From positions 434,001-498,000 of the forward strand of contig NZ_KB891996.1 in NCBI RefSeq assembly GCF_000373625.1: a DNA stretch of 64,000 bases, read 5' to 3'. Position 1 is the stretch's first letter, and each line of letters opens with the position of its first letter. This document shows, one piece after another, positions 16,437 through 24,604 of this stretch. This DNA comes from Streptomyces sp. LaPpAH-108. GTDB taxonomy: Bacteria; Actinomycetota; Actinomycetes; Streptomycetales; Streptomycetaceae. The translations under genes and the position numbers were made by a program. The notes below the pieces were generated by a model, which saw only the letters and a list, made by a program, of their open reading frames with translations, ran no database searches and was not told the origin of the DNA.

Positions 16437-17486
16437 ATGCAGTACCGCACCCTGGGCCGCACCGGTATCAAGGTGAGCCCCTACTGCCTCGGCGCGATGA
16501 TGTTCGGCGCCCTCGGCAACCCCGACCACGACGCGTCCGTACGGATGATCCACAAGGCGCTGGACGCGGGGATCAACTTCGTGGACACCGCCGACATGTA
16601 CGCACGCGGCGAGTCCGAGGAGATCGTCGGCAAGGCGCTCAAGGGCCGCCGGGACTCCGTCGTCCTGGCGACCAAGGCGCGCAATCCCATGGGCCTGGAG
16701 ACGGGCGACACCCCCGCCGACCCCAACCGGCAGGGCGCGTCCCGGCGTTGGCTGACCCGGGCGCTGGACGACTCGCTGCGGCGGCTCGGCACGGACCATG
16801 TGGACCTCTTCCAGATCCACCGGCCCGACCCGGACACCGACATCGAGGAGACCCTGTCCGTCCTGACCGACCTGGTGCGCGCGGGCAAGGTCCGCGCGAT
16901 CGGCACCTCCGGCTACCCCGCCTCCGACCTCGTCGAGGCGCAGTGGGTGGCCGAGCGGCGCGGGCTTCAGCGGTTCCGCACCGAGCAGCCGACGTACTCC
17001 CTGCTCAACCGGGGTGTCGAGCGCGAGGTGCTGCCCGTCTGCGAGCGGTACGGCATGGGCGCGCTGGTCTACAGCCCGCTGGCGGGCGGCCTGCTCACCG
17101 GCCGCTACCGCAAGGGGCAGCGGGCCGACACGCACCGCGCCCGCTTCGGCTTCCGGCACCTCACCGACGAGCGGCGCCTGGACACGGTCGAGCGGCTGAT
17201 CCCGGTGGCCGAGGAGGCCGGGCTCTCGCTGACCCACCTCGCCCTCGCCTTCGTGATCACCCACCCCGGCGTCACCTCCGCGATCATCGGCCCGCGCACC
17301 ATGGACCAGCTCGACGACCTGCTCGCGGGCACCAAGACCACCCTCACGGACGAGACCCTGGACCGCATCGACGCGATCGTCCCGCCCGGCACGGACGTGG
17401 GCCGCCTGGACATGGACTACGCCCCGCCCGCCCTGCGGCAGCCCCGGCTGCGCCGCCGCCACCCGGAGGACCGTACGGCGGCCTGA
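16437..17486 (+). CDS. Aldo/keto reductase
   Basis: A 349-residue NADPH-dependent TIM-barrel oxidoreductase. The catalytic tetrad is visible: Asp and Tyr in FVDTADMYARGESEEI, Lys in VVLATKAR, His in HVDLFQIHRPD. The cofactor-binding end GVTSAIIGPRTMDQLDDLLAG is intact. A GAGGAGGAG ribosome site precedes the ATG. It is divergent from the TetR gene and sits behind the large operator, so it is inducible. The closest family is the YdhF/AKR11-14-like bacterial reductases; the substrate is not known. Confidence 0.93.
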   Translation: MQYRTLGRTGIKVSPYCLGAMMFGALGNPDHDASVRMIHKALDAGINFVDTADMYARGESEEIVGKALKGRRDSVVLATKARNPMGLETGDTPADPNRQGASRRWLTRALDDSLRRLGTDHVDLFQIHRPDPDTDIEETLSVLTDLVRAGKVRAIGTSGYPASDLVEAQWVAERRGLQRFRTEQPTYSLLNRGVEREVLPVCERYGMGALVYSPLAGGLLTGRYRKGQRADTHRARFGFRHLTDERRLDTVERLIPVAEEAGLSLTHLALAFVITHPGVTSAIIGPRTMDQLDDLLAGTKTTLTDETLDRIDAIVPPGTDVGRLDMDYAPPALRQPRLRRRHPEDRTAA

Positions 17487-17497
17487 CCCCCGCTCCC

Positions 17498-17989
17498 CTA
17501 CGGGAACACCCCCTGCTCCCCCAGCCACCCCCGCACCGCCCCGAAGTCCGCCTCCGTCAGCCCGTCCACATGGTTCACCCGGTGCAGCAGCGCAGGCCCC
17601 CGGTGATGCCCGGCGACCCACGCGCGGTCGGCCTCCGTCAGCTCGTCGTCGATCCAGACGAACGGCCGCCCCGCCGCCCAGGCCACCAGTGGCCGGGTCT
17701 TCCAGTGGAGCGGCCCCGGCGGCTCGTCCTCGTCCGGCCACTCGACGACCGGCAGCGGGGGCAGCCCGAGCCAGGGGGCGATGATCGCGTTGGCCTCGTC
17801 CATCCAGGTGGAGGCCCACACCAGTTCGCAGCCCAGCGCGGCCAGGCGGGCGCCCAGACCGGGGTCGACCCGCCGGAGCAGCGGGTGCCCGTCGGACGGC
17901 CCGGACGCGCCCCGCTCGTACACCGGATAGGCGTCGTCCGGCGCCCCGTAGGGGAGGAGGGTGCCGTCGACGTCGAGGAAGAGCAGCAT
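17498..17989 (-). CDS. HAD-like phosphatase domain protein
   Basis: A 163-residue protein starting with the HAD nucleophile motif LLFLDVDGTLLPYG (DxDGT). The WASTWMDEAN segment supplies the motif II Ser/Thr, and VWIDDELTEADRAW the acidic motif IV. It is short and has a minimal cap, like secreted or nucleotidase-type HADs. It lies 12 bases downstream of the kinase-like gene on the same strand, so the two are likely co-expressed. Confidence 0.85.
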   Translation of the reverse strand: MLLFLDVDGTLLPYGAPDDAYPVYERGASGPSDGHPLLRRVDPGLGARLAALGCELVWASTWMDEANAIIAPWLGLPPLPVVEWPDEDEPPGPLHWKTRPLVAWAAGRPFVWIDDELTEADRAWVAGHHRGPALLHRVNHVDGLTEADFGAVRGWLGEQGVFP

Positions 17990-18001
17990 GTCCCGCTCCT
18001 C

Positions 18002-19057
18002 CTACCCCCGCCACCGCCGCAACGCCTCCGCGACCGTACGGGCGTCCGGCGGGGTGAGGCCCAGCGGGCCCGCGGCCTCGGTCAGGACGGCGACGAGCTT
18101 GCGGGCCGCCCCGGTCACAGGGGCCGGGGCGGGCGGCAGGGAGAGGGCCGTACGGATCACGTCGGTGAAGACGGACTGCGCGCGCTTGTAGGCGAGCAGC
18201 CGCTCCAGATCGTGCCGCCAGCCGCGCGTGGCCCCGGGCCGCTCCGCCTCGACCACCGCGCTCCACCGCTCGGCCATGTCCCGCGCCTGCGGGGCCGGGT
18301 AGCGCATGAGGTGGAGGTGGGTCGCGAGGTCGTAGAGGGGGTCGCCGACCATCGCCAGCTCCCAGTCGATGACCCAGAGGACGCCGTGCGGGTCGACGAT
18401 CAGGTTCTCCCGGTGCAGATCCGCGTGGAGCAGCCGGAAGGGGCGGCGGGCCAGGCCCGAGACCTGCTTGCGCAGGTACGTGAACGCCTCCTCCTCCAGG
18501 CCCAGCTCCCCGAACAGCTCCCCGAACCCGTCGAGATTGGCCCGGTACACCTGGTGCTCGGTGAAGTGCACGAGCCGTTCCAGGAAGCCGTCGGTGTCGC
18601 CGTCGGCCGGGCGGTCCTCCTCCTGGCAGCGCCGCTCGACCGTGAGCCCCCAGGGGTCGACCCGGGCCAGCCGCCCGAACAGCCCGGCGATCTGGTGGCC
18701 GAGCAGCTCCGGGACCTGGGTGCCGGAGGGGTGGAGCGAGCCGAGCGTACGGCCCTCCACGAACCGCATCAGCCGCAGGTCACCGACCGCGACGATCTCC
18801 GGGACGCCCGGGATCTCGCCGCCGAGGGCCGCCAGCAGCCGCTCCTCCGAGGCGAAGCAGCGCCGGTCGAACCAGAGCAGCCCCTCCCTCGGCTCGCGGC
18901 ACTTCCACCGCCCCGGCCGGTCCTGGCCCGCCTCGCCCGGCAGCGGGAACACATAGGTCTCGTGGTGGTAGCCGTGGAGCGGACCTTCGATCACGCTCGC
19001 GTCGCCGCTCATCTCGGCAGCGCGCTGCCGAGCGGGGGAAGTCGTTCCGTGGGACAT
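18002..19057 (-). CDS. Aminoglycoside phosphotransferase (APH) family kinase
   Basis: A 351-residue kinase-like protein. The Brenner motif FRLLHADLHRENLIVDPHG has the catalytic Asp, and WVIDWELAMVGDPLYDLATHLHL holds the metal-binding Asp. The N-terminal nucleotide lobe is present (HHETYVFPL to SEERLLAALGG). The ATG at 19057 is used; MSGDASVIEGPL (19012) is an equally plausible start because its downstream part is better conserved in my memory of homologues. The group kinase-HAD-HAD-GntR suggests a small-molecule phosphorylation/dephosphorylation pathway; the substrate is unknown. Confidence 0.88.
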   Translation of the reverse strand: MSHGTTSPARQRAAEMSGDASVIEGPLHGYHHETYVFPLPGEAGQDRPGRWKCREPREGLLWFDRRCFASEERLLAALGGEIPGVPEIVAVGDLRLMRFVEGRTLGSLHPSGTQVPELLGHQIAGLFGRLARVDPWGLTVERRCQEEDRPADGDTDGFLERLVHFTEHQVYRANLDGFGELFGELGLEEEAFTYLRKQVSGLARRPFRLLHADLHRENLIVDPHGVLWVIDWELAMVGDPLYDLATHLHLMRYPAPQARDMAERWSAVVEAERPGATRGWRHDLERLLAYKRAQSVFTDVIRTALSLPPAPAPVTGAARKLVAVLTEAAGPLGLTPPDARTVAEALRRWRG

Positions 19058-19224
19058 TGCGCCCGCATCTCTCGCCGTGCGCGCCCTGCCCGGCGGGCGC
19101 GAAGTGGCAGCAAGGTACCGGTTTTCCGGCCGGGTGGCGGCCGTTACGGCCGCGCCGCTCCGTACCCGGTCGCCCTGAGCGGCGAGCGGACGTACACACG
19201 TACCAGCGGCGCGGCCGACAGGCC

Positions 19225-19983
19225 CTAGCTGCGCAGCGCCACCAGGAGGGGTTCCAGGGAGGGCAGGACCAGGCCCGCGCCCGAGTCGCCCAGGAGTTTG
19301 GCGCGGCGCTCGTCGCGGGCGTAGCCGACGAAGCGGACGCCCGCGTGGCGGGCGGCGACGACGTCGGCCGGGGAGTCGCCGATCATCAGGGCGGCGGAGG
19401 GCTGCGCGCCCAGGGCGTCCAGGGCGCGGTTGAGGCAGTCCGGGTCGGGCTTGAGGCGGTGCAGATCGGGGGTGCGGCCGTAGACGTGCGGGCCGAAACA
19501 GCCGGTCAGGCCCCGGCCTGCCAGATAGGCGTGGACCACGAGCGGGGAGTTGTTGGTGGTGATGGCGAGGCGGGAGCCCACGGCCGTCCAGGTGCGGATC
19601 AGCGGGTCGGCGTAGGCGGTGGGCATCGCGGAGGCGGCGGCCCGCAGCTCCTCCTCGGTGAGCAGGCGCTCCAGCTCCGCCACCAGCTCGCTGCCGGGAT
19701 GGGCGCGGTCCACCGCGCGCAGCACCACCTGCGGGTCCAGGGTGCCGCGCTCGGCGGGGGTGAGCAGGCCGGTCAGCCCGCGCTCCGCGAGCCAGTCCAC
19801 CAGCCCGACGGCCACGCTCTCCGCCGTGTGCCCGGCGAACAGCCGGCAGATCGGCCCGTCGAAGTCCCAGAGCACGATCCGGGTGCCGATCAGTTCCCGT
19901 AGCTTCTCGATCTCGTACGCGGTCGGTTTCTCAGCCGATTCGGTCGCCACCGGTTCAGTCTGCGTCGTCGTCTCAGAAGTCAC
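19225..19983 (-). CDS. HAD family hydrolase
   Basis: A 252-residue phosphatase-like enzyme. Motif I is VLWDFDGPICRLF (DFDGP, the nucleophile Asp), motif II ITTNNSP, motif III the Lys in RLKPDPDCLNRAL, and motif IV MIGDSPADVVAARHAG. This fits a phosphoglycolate-phosphatase-like HAD. The GTG start overlaps the GntR stop by 4 bases (GTGA), so it is translationally coupled to that regulator. It probably acts on the same metabolite sensed by the regulator (inference). Confidence 0.9.
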   Translation of the reverse strand: MTSETTTQTEPVATESAEKPTAYEIEKLRELIGTRIVLWDFDGPICRLFAGHTAESVAVGLVDWLAERGLTGLLTPAERGTLDPQVVLRAVDRAHPGSELVAELERLLTEEELRAAASAMPTAYADPLIRTWTAVGSRLAITTNNSPLVVHAYLAGRGLTGCFGPHVYGRTPDLHRLKPDPDCLNRALDALGAQPSAALMIGDSPADVVAARHAGVRFVGYARDERRAKLLGDSGAGLVLPSLEPLLVALRS

Positions 19984-20933
19984 CAGGAGAGTGTCAGGTC
20001 CGATGCGATGGTTTCCCAGAGGGCGTCGAACCAGTTCTGCGACTGTTCCACGAAGGCGGCGTCCCTGCGCCCGGCCCGCTGGTCGAAGGAGAACAGCAGG
20101 GATTCGGAGCCGAGGGTGTCGTACATCTCCAGGGTGCCGCTGTCGGTGGGCTCCTCGCGGCGCGTGACCATGTAGTACGCGTACAGCGCCTCGGTGCCGT
20201 TGAGCAGGTAGAGCTTGGCGGGCGGGGTGAAGGGCAGGGCGCGGAAGCTGACGTTCACCTCGATGCCGTGGGTGGAGCGCAGGGCCTCCAGGTTGTACTG
20301 GAGGACCTGGCCCTGGGCGTTGCGCATGGCCAGCCAGCGCCGGTGCACGGGGTCGTCGTCGCGGTGGGGGGCGGGGGCGTCGTCCTGTTCGCGCGGGGCG
20401 GTCCGGTCGCGCGGGGCGGTCCGGTCGCGCGGAGCGGTCTGGTCGCGCGGGGCGGCCGAGACCGGGAAGGCGAGGTCGATGTCCCGGGAGGGCAGCAGCA
20501 CGCGGGCGTCGATCCGCTCGGGGCGGACCTTGCCCTCGTGGATCAGGCGCAGCGGCTCGCCGAGGGCCGGGGTCAGGCTCTGGGCGGTCAGGCACACCGC
20601 GTCGACGCGGACGTGGGGCGCGGTGAACGCCTCGGCCAGGCGGGGGGCGAGGCCCACCATCGTGGGCTGCGGCTCGTCCAGGGCGGGGGCGGGCTCCGCG
20701 ATCCTCGGCGGGCTGCCCTTGCTGACCCCGCTGAGCAGCCCGGCCCCGTGCAGCACCCGCAGCGCCTGCCGTACGGCACCGCGCTCCACGCCGAACTCCT
20801 CGGCCAACTCGGCCTGAGTGGGCAGGCGTTGGCCCACTCTGAGGTCGCCGCTGCGAATGCGTTCCCGGAGGGTGTCGGCGATCTCCTGCGCGGTACGCCG
20901 CCCGCCGTTCACGGCCACGTTCTCCTGGGTCAC
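19980..20933 (-). CDS. GntR family regulator with a novel C-terminal effector domain
   Basis: A 317-residue protein. A winged helix-turn-helix occupies residues about 8-75 (QEIADTLRERIRSGDLRVGQRLPTQAELAEEFGVERGAVRQALRVL). The C-terminal domain (about 100-317) includes RIDARVLLPSRDIDLAF, RWLAMRNAQGQVLQYNLEALR and WFDALWETIASDLTL. It resembles PLD/TrmB-like effector folds, but I do not recognise it with certainty. An Arg/Asp/Thr repeat (APRDRT) lies in the middle. The GTG start is chosen because a TACCGT -10 element ends 6 bases before it, as in its paralogue. An in-frame TTG lies 15 bases upstream. Confidence 0.88.
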   Translation of the reverse strand: MTQENVAVNGGRRTAQEIADTLRERIRSGDLRVGQRLPTQAELAEEFGVERGAVRQALRVLHGAGLLSGVSKGSPPRIAEPAPALDEPQPTMVGLAPRLAEAFTAPHVRVDAVCLTAQSLTPALGEPLRLIHEGKVRPERIDARVLLPSRDIDLAFPVSAAPRDQTAPRDRTAPRDRTAPREQDDAPAPHRDDDPVHRRWLAMRNAQGQVLQYNLEALRSTHGIEVNVSFRALPFTPPAKLYLLNGTEALYAYYMVTRREEPTDSGTLEMYDTLGSESLLFSFDQRAGRRDAAFVEQSQNWFDALWETIASDLTLSW

Positions 20934-20939
20934 GACCAA

Positions 20940-20975
20940 ACGGTACAACTTACCGTCATCTTCCGGGAGTTGTTC
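20940..20975 (-). promoter_or_regulatory. Promoter shared with the paralogous gene (copy 1)
   Basis: The minus strand reads AACTCCCGGAAGATGACGG then TAAGTTGTACCGT, ending 6 bases before the GTG. The same block with four substitutions precedes the paralogue at 21768-21803. Confidence 0.7.
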
Positions 20976-21008
20976 CGAGAAGGAACCAAGTGGGAGCCAT
21001 GGCCAGAG

Positions 21009-21025
21009 GAGTTGGCTGCCAACTC
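21009..21025. promoter_or_regulatory. 17-bp palindrome, copy 1
   Basis: GAGTTGG-CTG-CCAACTC, perfect 7-base arms, 76 bases upstream of the GntR start and just past the stop of the paralogue. Copy 2 is at 21847. This is a candidate operator for the GntR protein or a partner regulator. Confidence 0.7.
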
Positions 21026-21050
21026 GGGCCGTTCGCGCATCGACCCGGGC

Positions 21051-21761
21051 CTACGACGTCAGCACCAGCTCCGAGCTGATCGTCCCCCACAGCGCCTCGA
21101 ACCACTTCCTGGACTGGTCCACGAACGCGGTGTCGCGCGGCCCGGCCCCCCGCTCGAAGGCGAACAGCATCGCCCGGGTGCCCTCCGCGTCGTACACCAC
21201 CAGATGCTCGTCACCGACCTCGCGCTCCAGCCGGGTGAGCGTGTAGTACGCGAACAGCGCCTCGGAGCGGCCCAGCAGATAGAGCTGGACGGGCGGGGTG
21301 AACGGCAGGGCGCGGAACCGGACATGGACGTCCACACCGTGTGTGGTGCGCAGGGCCAGCAGGTTCTCGCGCAGCACCTGGGCCTGGGCGTTGCGCAGCG
21401 CCAGCCAGCGGCGGCGCAGCACCGGGGCGTCGTGACCGGCGGCGCGGTCGTCGGCCGGGGCCGGGAAGGCGAGGTCGATGTCGCGGGAGGGCAGCAGCAC
21501 CCGTACGTCGATCTTGGCCGGTTCGAGCCGCCCCGCGTGGATCTGCCGCAGGGGCTCGCCGACGGCCAGGGTGAGGGAGACGGAGGTGAGACAGAGCGCG
21601 TCGATCTCGACGTGCGGTGCGGCGAAGGCCGCCGCGACGCGCGGCACGAGGGCCGCCATGGCGGGCTGCGGGGGCGCGGGGGTGGCAGGGCCGGTGGCCA
21701 CATCGGGGTGTGACCGCCGTGACCTCTTCCGGCCAGTGGTCGAGGCGTGTTCCGGGTCCAC
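21051..21761 (-). CDS. HTH-less paralogue of the GntR effector domain
   Basis: A 236-residue protein whose residues from about 35 to the end align throughout with the C-terminal domain of the downstream GntR protein (VRVLLPSRDIDLAF, RWLALRNAQAQVLRENLLALRTTHGVDV, FRALPFTPPVQLYLL, WFEALWGTISSEL). The winged HTH is absent; only about 30 unrelated residues precede the domain. It could be a decoy, a heterodimer partner or an enzyme-like ligand binder. It shares promoter and palindrome with the GntR gene. The start was chosen as for the paralogue. Confidence 0.85.
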   Translation of the reverse strand: MDPEHASTTGRKRSRRSHPDVATGPATPAPPQPAMAALVPRVAAAFAAPHVEIDALCLTSVSLTLAVGEPLRQIHAGRLEPAKIDVRVLLPSRDIDLAFPAPADDRAAGHDAPVLRRRWLALRNAQAQVLRENLLALRTTHGVDVHVRFRALPFTPPVQLYLLGRSEALFAYYTLTRLEREVGDEHLVVYDAEGTRAMLFAFERGAGPRDTAFVDQSRKWFEALWGTISSELVLTS

Positions 21762-21767
21762 GATAAA

Positions 21768-21803
21768 ACGGTACAACTTCCCGCCATCTTGCGGCAGTTC
21801 ACC
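21768..21803 (-). promoter_or_regulatory. Promoter shared with the paralogous gene (copy 2)
   Basis: The minus strand reads AACTGCCGCAAGATGGCGG then GAAGTTGTACCGT, ending 6 bases before the GTG. The conservation with copy 1 extends beyond the -10 box. Confidence 0.7.
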
Positions 21804-21846
21804 GAAAGGTGGTTATGGGCCGCGTCCAGACGGCTATAAGAAGAGG

Positions 21847-21863
21847 GAGTTGGTAGCCAACTC
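21847..21863. promoter_or_regulatory. 17-bp palindrome, copy 2
   Basis: GAGTTGG-TAG-CCAACTC. It has the same arms as copy 1 and lies 86 bases upstream of the HTH-less gene start. Confidence 0.7.
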
Positions 21864-21953
21864 GGCCAACATGGCCCATGTTTCGAGTGGTTGGCCGCCG
21901 GGCTCCCTTCCGGAGGGGAGCCGGGAGTCCGGACAGGGGACGGCCACCGGAGC

Positions 21954-22012
21954 GCACAGCCACAACTGAATCGGCACAGCCACAACAGAACACGACAGCG
22001 CACAGCCACAAC
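21954..22012. repeat. Three copies of a 13-bp repeat
   Basis: GCACAGCCACAAC occurs exactly at 21954-21966, 21974-21986 and 22000-22012 (spacings 20 and 26 bases). The segment is unusually rich in A/C compared with its surroundings. Function unknown. Confidence 0.85.
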
Positions 22013-22113
22013 CGAAGAGCGCGTGGCGGGTCGGGATCAGGTCCCGGCCGCGCCCACGCGCACCGTTCGTTCGCTACGGATCTCCAGTCAACGTCATTGC
22101 GAGAAGGGACCGT

Positions 22114-23355
22114 TCAGAAGACGTCCGGGCACCACGGCCGCCCGGACGTACGGAACAGGGCGTCGGCCTCCCGGGCGGCGCCCGTTCGCTCTTCCCGGAC
22201 CCGGCCGAGCCCGGCGAGCCGCGCCAGCGAGCCGTCGCCGAGCCACACGGTCGCCAACTCCGAGGCAGGCAGCGTGAGATCGGCGCTCGCGCCCGGCGCC
22301 AAAGTGCAGGACGCCCCCTCGGGGGACACGTCGAGCCGGTAACGGCCCCCGGCCGGACCGCCCTCGTCCAGCACGTCCAGGACCAGCGTGCCGGTCCGCT
22401 CGTACGTCCGCGCCTCCAGGGCCGCTGCGACGTCCAGGAACCGCACCCACAGCCAGTCGGAGTGCTGCTCGATCGACGCCGCGCGCGGGTCGGGCAGCAG
22501 GTGGGGCAGCACGTCGTCCGGGGAGCGGCGGCCGGACCTCACCCGGGTCACCCAGTCGATCGAGCACAGGAACCGCCACAGGTCCGCCTCGGCCGCCGGG
22601 GTGGCACCGAGCAGCCCGTCCACGACCACGGCGTACCGGGACAGCTCGCCGTCGCGCCCGTCGGCCTCGCAGCGGTACGTCGCCAGGCCCTCGACCTCGC
22701 CGGAGGCCGAGCGCAGCACCGCGTGGTACGGCTCGGTCCAGTCGCGGGTGAAGCGGGCGGCGCCGGTGCGGGCCTCCCACCACAGCTCGCTCCGGTTCAG
22801 CGAGCCGGACAGGGCGGGGCGCAGCCGCTCGTAGAAGGCGGGGCCCAGCTTGCGCACCTCGGCGCCGTCCACCAGGTCGATCCGGGCGCCCTCGGGCAGG
22901 ACGGGCGGGCGCGCGCGGAGCCCGGAGCGGGTGACGTCCACGCTCCAGGCGGTGGCGCAGGTCGCGGGGCCGAAGCCGTAGCGGCCGTAGATCGGGTACT
23001 CGGCGGCGATCAGCGTCGCGACGGCGTCACCGCGTTCCTCGGCCGCCGCGAGGTCGCGGCGCATCATCTCGGTGAGCAGGCCGCGGCGGCGGTGGGTGGG
23101 GCTGACACTGACGTTGGTGACGGCGTTCGACCGGACCGGTGCCCCGCCGACCGCCGTGACCTCCTGGAAGAACGAACGGAAGGTGCCCACGCAACGGCCG
23201 CCTTCGAAGGCGCCGAGCGTGCGGCTGCCCGTGAACTGCCTTCTGTTCGCCTCCCGTTGGTCAGGAGTGGGGACCGGCTCCATCAGGAAGCCGGTGTACA
23301 GGGCGCGCAGCCATTCCTCGAACTCGTCCTCTTCGACAGGCCGGATCTCGATCAT
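22114..23355 (-). CDS. Eis-like GNAT N-acetyltransferase
   Basis: A 413-residue protein with the Eis layout: an N-terminal GNAT (SNAVTNVSVSPTHRRRGLLTEMMRRDLAAAEERGDAVATLIA), a second degenerate GNAT region, and a C-terminal sterol-carrier-like domain (LVLDVLDEGGPAGGRYRLDVS, ADLTLPASELATVWLG). The YPIYGRYGFGPAT motif and the C-terminal carboxylate (PDVF) fit Eis enzymes, which acetylate several amines of aminoglycosides or protein lysines. The natural substrate is unknown. ATG start MIEIRPVEEDEF. Confidence 0.92.
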   Translation of the reverse strand: MIEIRPVEEDEFEEWLRALYTGFLMEPVPTPDQREANRRQFTGSRTLGAFEGGRCVGTFRSFFQEVTAVGGAPVRSNAVTNVSVSPTHRRRGLLTEMMRRDLAAAEERGDAVATLIAAEYPIYGRYGFGPATCATAWSVDVTRSGLRARPPVLPEGARIDLVDGAEVRKLGPAFYERLRPALSGSLNRSELWWEARTGAARFTRDWTEPYHAVLRSASGEVEGLATYRCEADGRDGELSRYAVVVDGLLGATPAAEADLWRFLCSIDWVTRVRSGRRSPDDVLPHLLPDPRAASIEQHSDWLWVRFLDVAAALEARTYERTGTLVLDVLDEGGPAGGRYRLDVSPEGASCTLAPGASADLTLPASELATVWLGDGSLARLAGLGRVREERTGAAREADALFRTSGRPWCPDVF

Positions 23356-23426
23356 GGGGTCACGGTAGGCGCGGGAGCGGGGGCATGTCGCCCGCATTTC
23401 CGCCGCCGGGGTCCGGCCGGTCCGGC

Positions 23427-24020
23427 TCAGGTCAGCAGGTCGTCCACCTGCGCCTCGCCCACCCGGTAGCGGCGGGCGATCTCGGCGCTGCAGCCGTCGG
23501 CGGTGCGCTGGAGGTGCTGGCGGCGGCGCGAGATCTCCTGCTCGTACCCCGTCAACCGGGCCATCGCCGCGGTGAGTTCGGCGTCCGTGCGGGCGGTGAG
23601 GTCGGACAGTTCGACCTCGCCCAGCATCTCGGCGGCCAGCTTCCCGTACTCCTCGTTGTGCGGGGTGCCGAGCGTGACGTGGCGGGCGGAGGAGCGGTGC
23701 CGGGCCGGGGCGTCGGTCAGGATCTCCGGCAGCCGCGCGACCACGGAGGCGTCCGGCGGCGCGGGCACGGACGAGCCGCCGCGCCGGGCCGACTCCGCGC
23801 GCAGGATGTCGATACGGCCCTGCAGCAGGCGCCGTACATAGCTGAGGTCCGCCTCGTCGCGCTGGGCGTCGCGCCACAGGGCGCGCAGCTCCGGCAGGCT
23901 GAGCCGGGCCAGGTCGTGCTCCGGCGGCTCCACGGGCAGCGACGGGCCGGGCGGGCTGTCCGCGCGCTGCGCGGGCGGGCGGCGCGTCTCCAGCCTGCCG
24001 CTGGTGCTCGGTGTGCTCAT
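23427..24020 (-). CDS. rsiG: RsiG, c-di-GMP-dependent anti-sigma factor for WhiG
   Basis: A 197-residue helical protein carrying two copies of the c-di-GMP binding signature E-x3-S-x2-R-x3-Q-x3-D: E56-S60-R63-Q67-D71 (in EADLSYVRRLLQGRID) and E160-S164-R167-Q171-D175 (in EQEISRRRQHLQRTAD). In Streptomyces venezuelae, RsiG loaded with c-di-GMP through such a pair of motifs holds the sporulation sigma factor WhiG inactive. Length, motif spacing and the flanking helices fit RsiG. whiG is not in the window. ATG start MSTPSTSGRLE. Confidence 0.93.
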   Translation of the reverse strand: MSTPSTSGRLETRRPPAQRADSPPGPSLPVEPPEHDLARLSLPELRALWRDAQRDEADLSYVRRLLQGRIDILRAESARRGGSSVPAPPDASVVARLPEILTDAPARHRSSARHVTLGTPHNEEYGKLAAEMLGEVELSDLTARTDAELTAAMARLTGYEQEISRRRQHLQRTADGCSAEIARRYRVGEAQVDDLLT

Positions 24021-24178
24021 GTGGTGGTGACCGTCCCCTCGACCGGCGTGTGGGAAGCATCGTGCCACCCCGCGTGGCCGCTATGTGACCGACTGCCCCC
24101 GAACGGCCCTGGATGGGCGGTAATGACGGGTGCTGGGCACCCGGGCGGCGCATTTTTCCACCGGGCATGATGGGTGTC

Positions 24179-24604
24179 ATGCGAGCTGTGGTGCAGCGGG
24201 TGGACGGGGCGAGTGTCGTCGTGGACGGCGAGACGGTGGGGGCTCTCGACGGGGAGGGGTTGTGTGTCCTCGTGGGGGTCACCCATGAGGACACCAAGGA
24301 GAAGGCGGCTCAGCTGGCCCGGAAGCTGTGGTCTCTTCGGATGCTGTCGGACGAGAAGTCGTGCAGTGATGTGGGCGCGCCGTTGCTGGTGATCAGTCAG
24401 TTCACGTTGTACGGGGATGCGCGGAAGGGGCGGCGGCCTACGTGGAATGCGGCGGCGCCGGGTTCTGTGGCGGAGCCGTTGGTGGATGAGGTGGTTGCTC
24501 AGTTGCGGGGGTTGGGGGCGACGGTGGCTACGGGGCGGTTCGGTGCCCAGATGCGGGTGTCTCTGACCAACGACGGGCCGTTCACGGTGCTGCTCGAAAT
24601 CTAG
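24179..24604 (+). CDS. dtd: D-aminoacyl-tRNA deacylase
   Basis: A 141-residue proofreading enzyme that hydrolyses D-amino acids from mischarged tRNA. Both family signatures are present: LLVISQFTLYGDARKGRRP (SQxxL) and MRVSLTNDGPFTVLLE (NxGPxT, the Gly-cisPro loop). Length is exact for the family. The ATG lies 7 bases behind a CATGAT -10 motif, so the transcript is probably leaderless. Codon use in the middle (TGTGTCCTCGTG, GTGGTTGCTCAG) has more T-ending codons than its neighbours. Confidence 0.96.
   Translation: MRAVVQRVDGASVVVDGETVGALDGEGLCVLVGVTHEDTKEKAAQLARKLWSLRMLSDEKSCSDVGAPLLVISQFTLYGDARKGRRPTWNAAAPGSVAEPLVDEVVAQLRGLGATVATGRFGAQMRVSLTNDGPFTVLLEI

Larger units (their letters stand above)
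21777..22113. other. Intergenic region with operator and short repeats
   Basis: 337 bases with no convincing gene. They hold the copy-2 promoter, the 17-bp palindrome GAGTTGG-TAG-CCAACTC (21847-21863), and three exact copies of GCACAGCCACAAC at 21954, 21974 and 22000. Confidence 0.7.
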
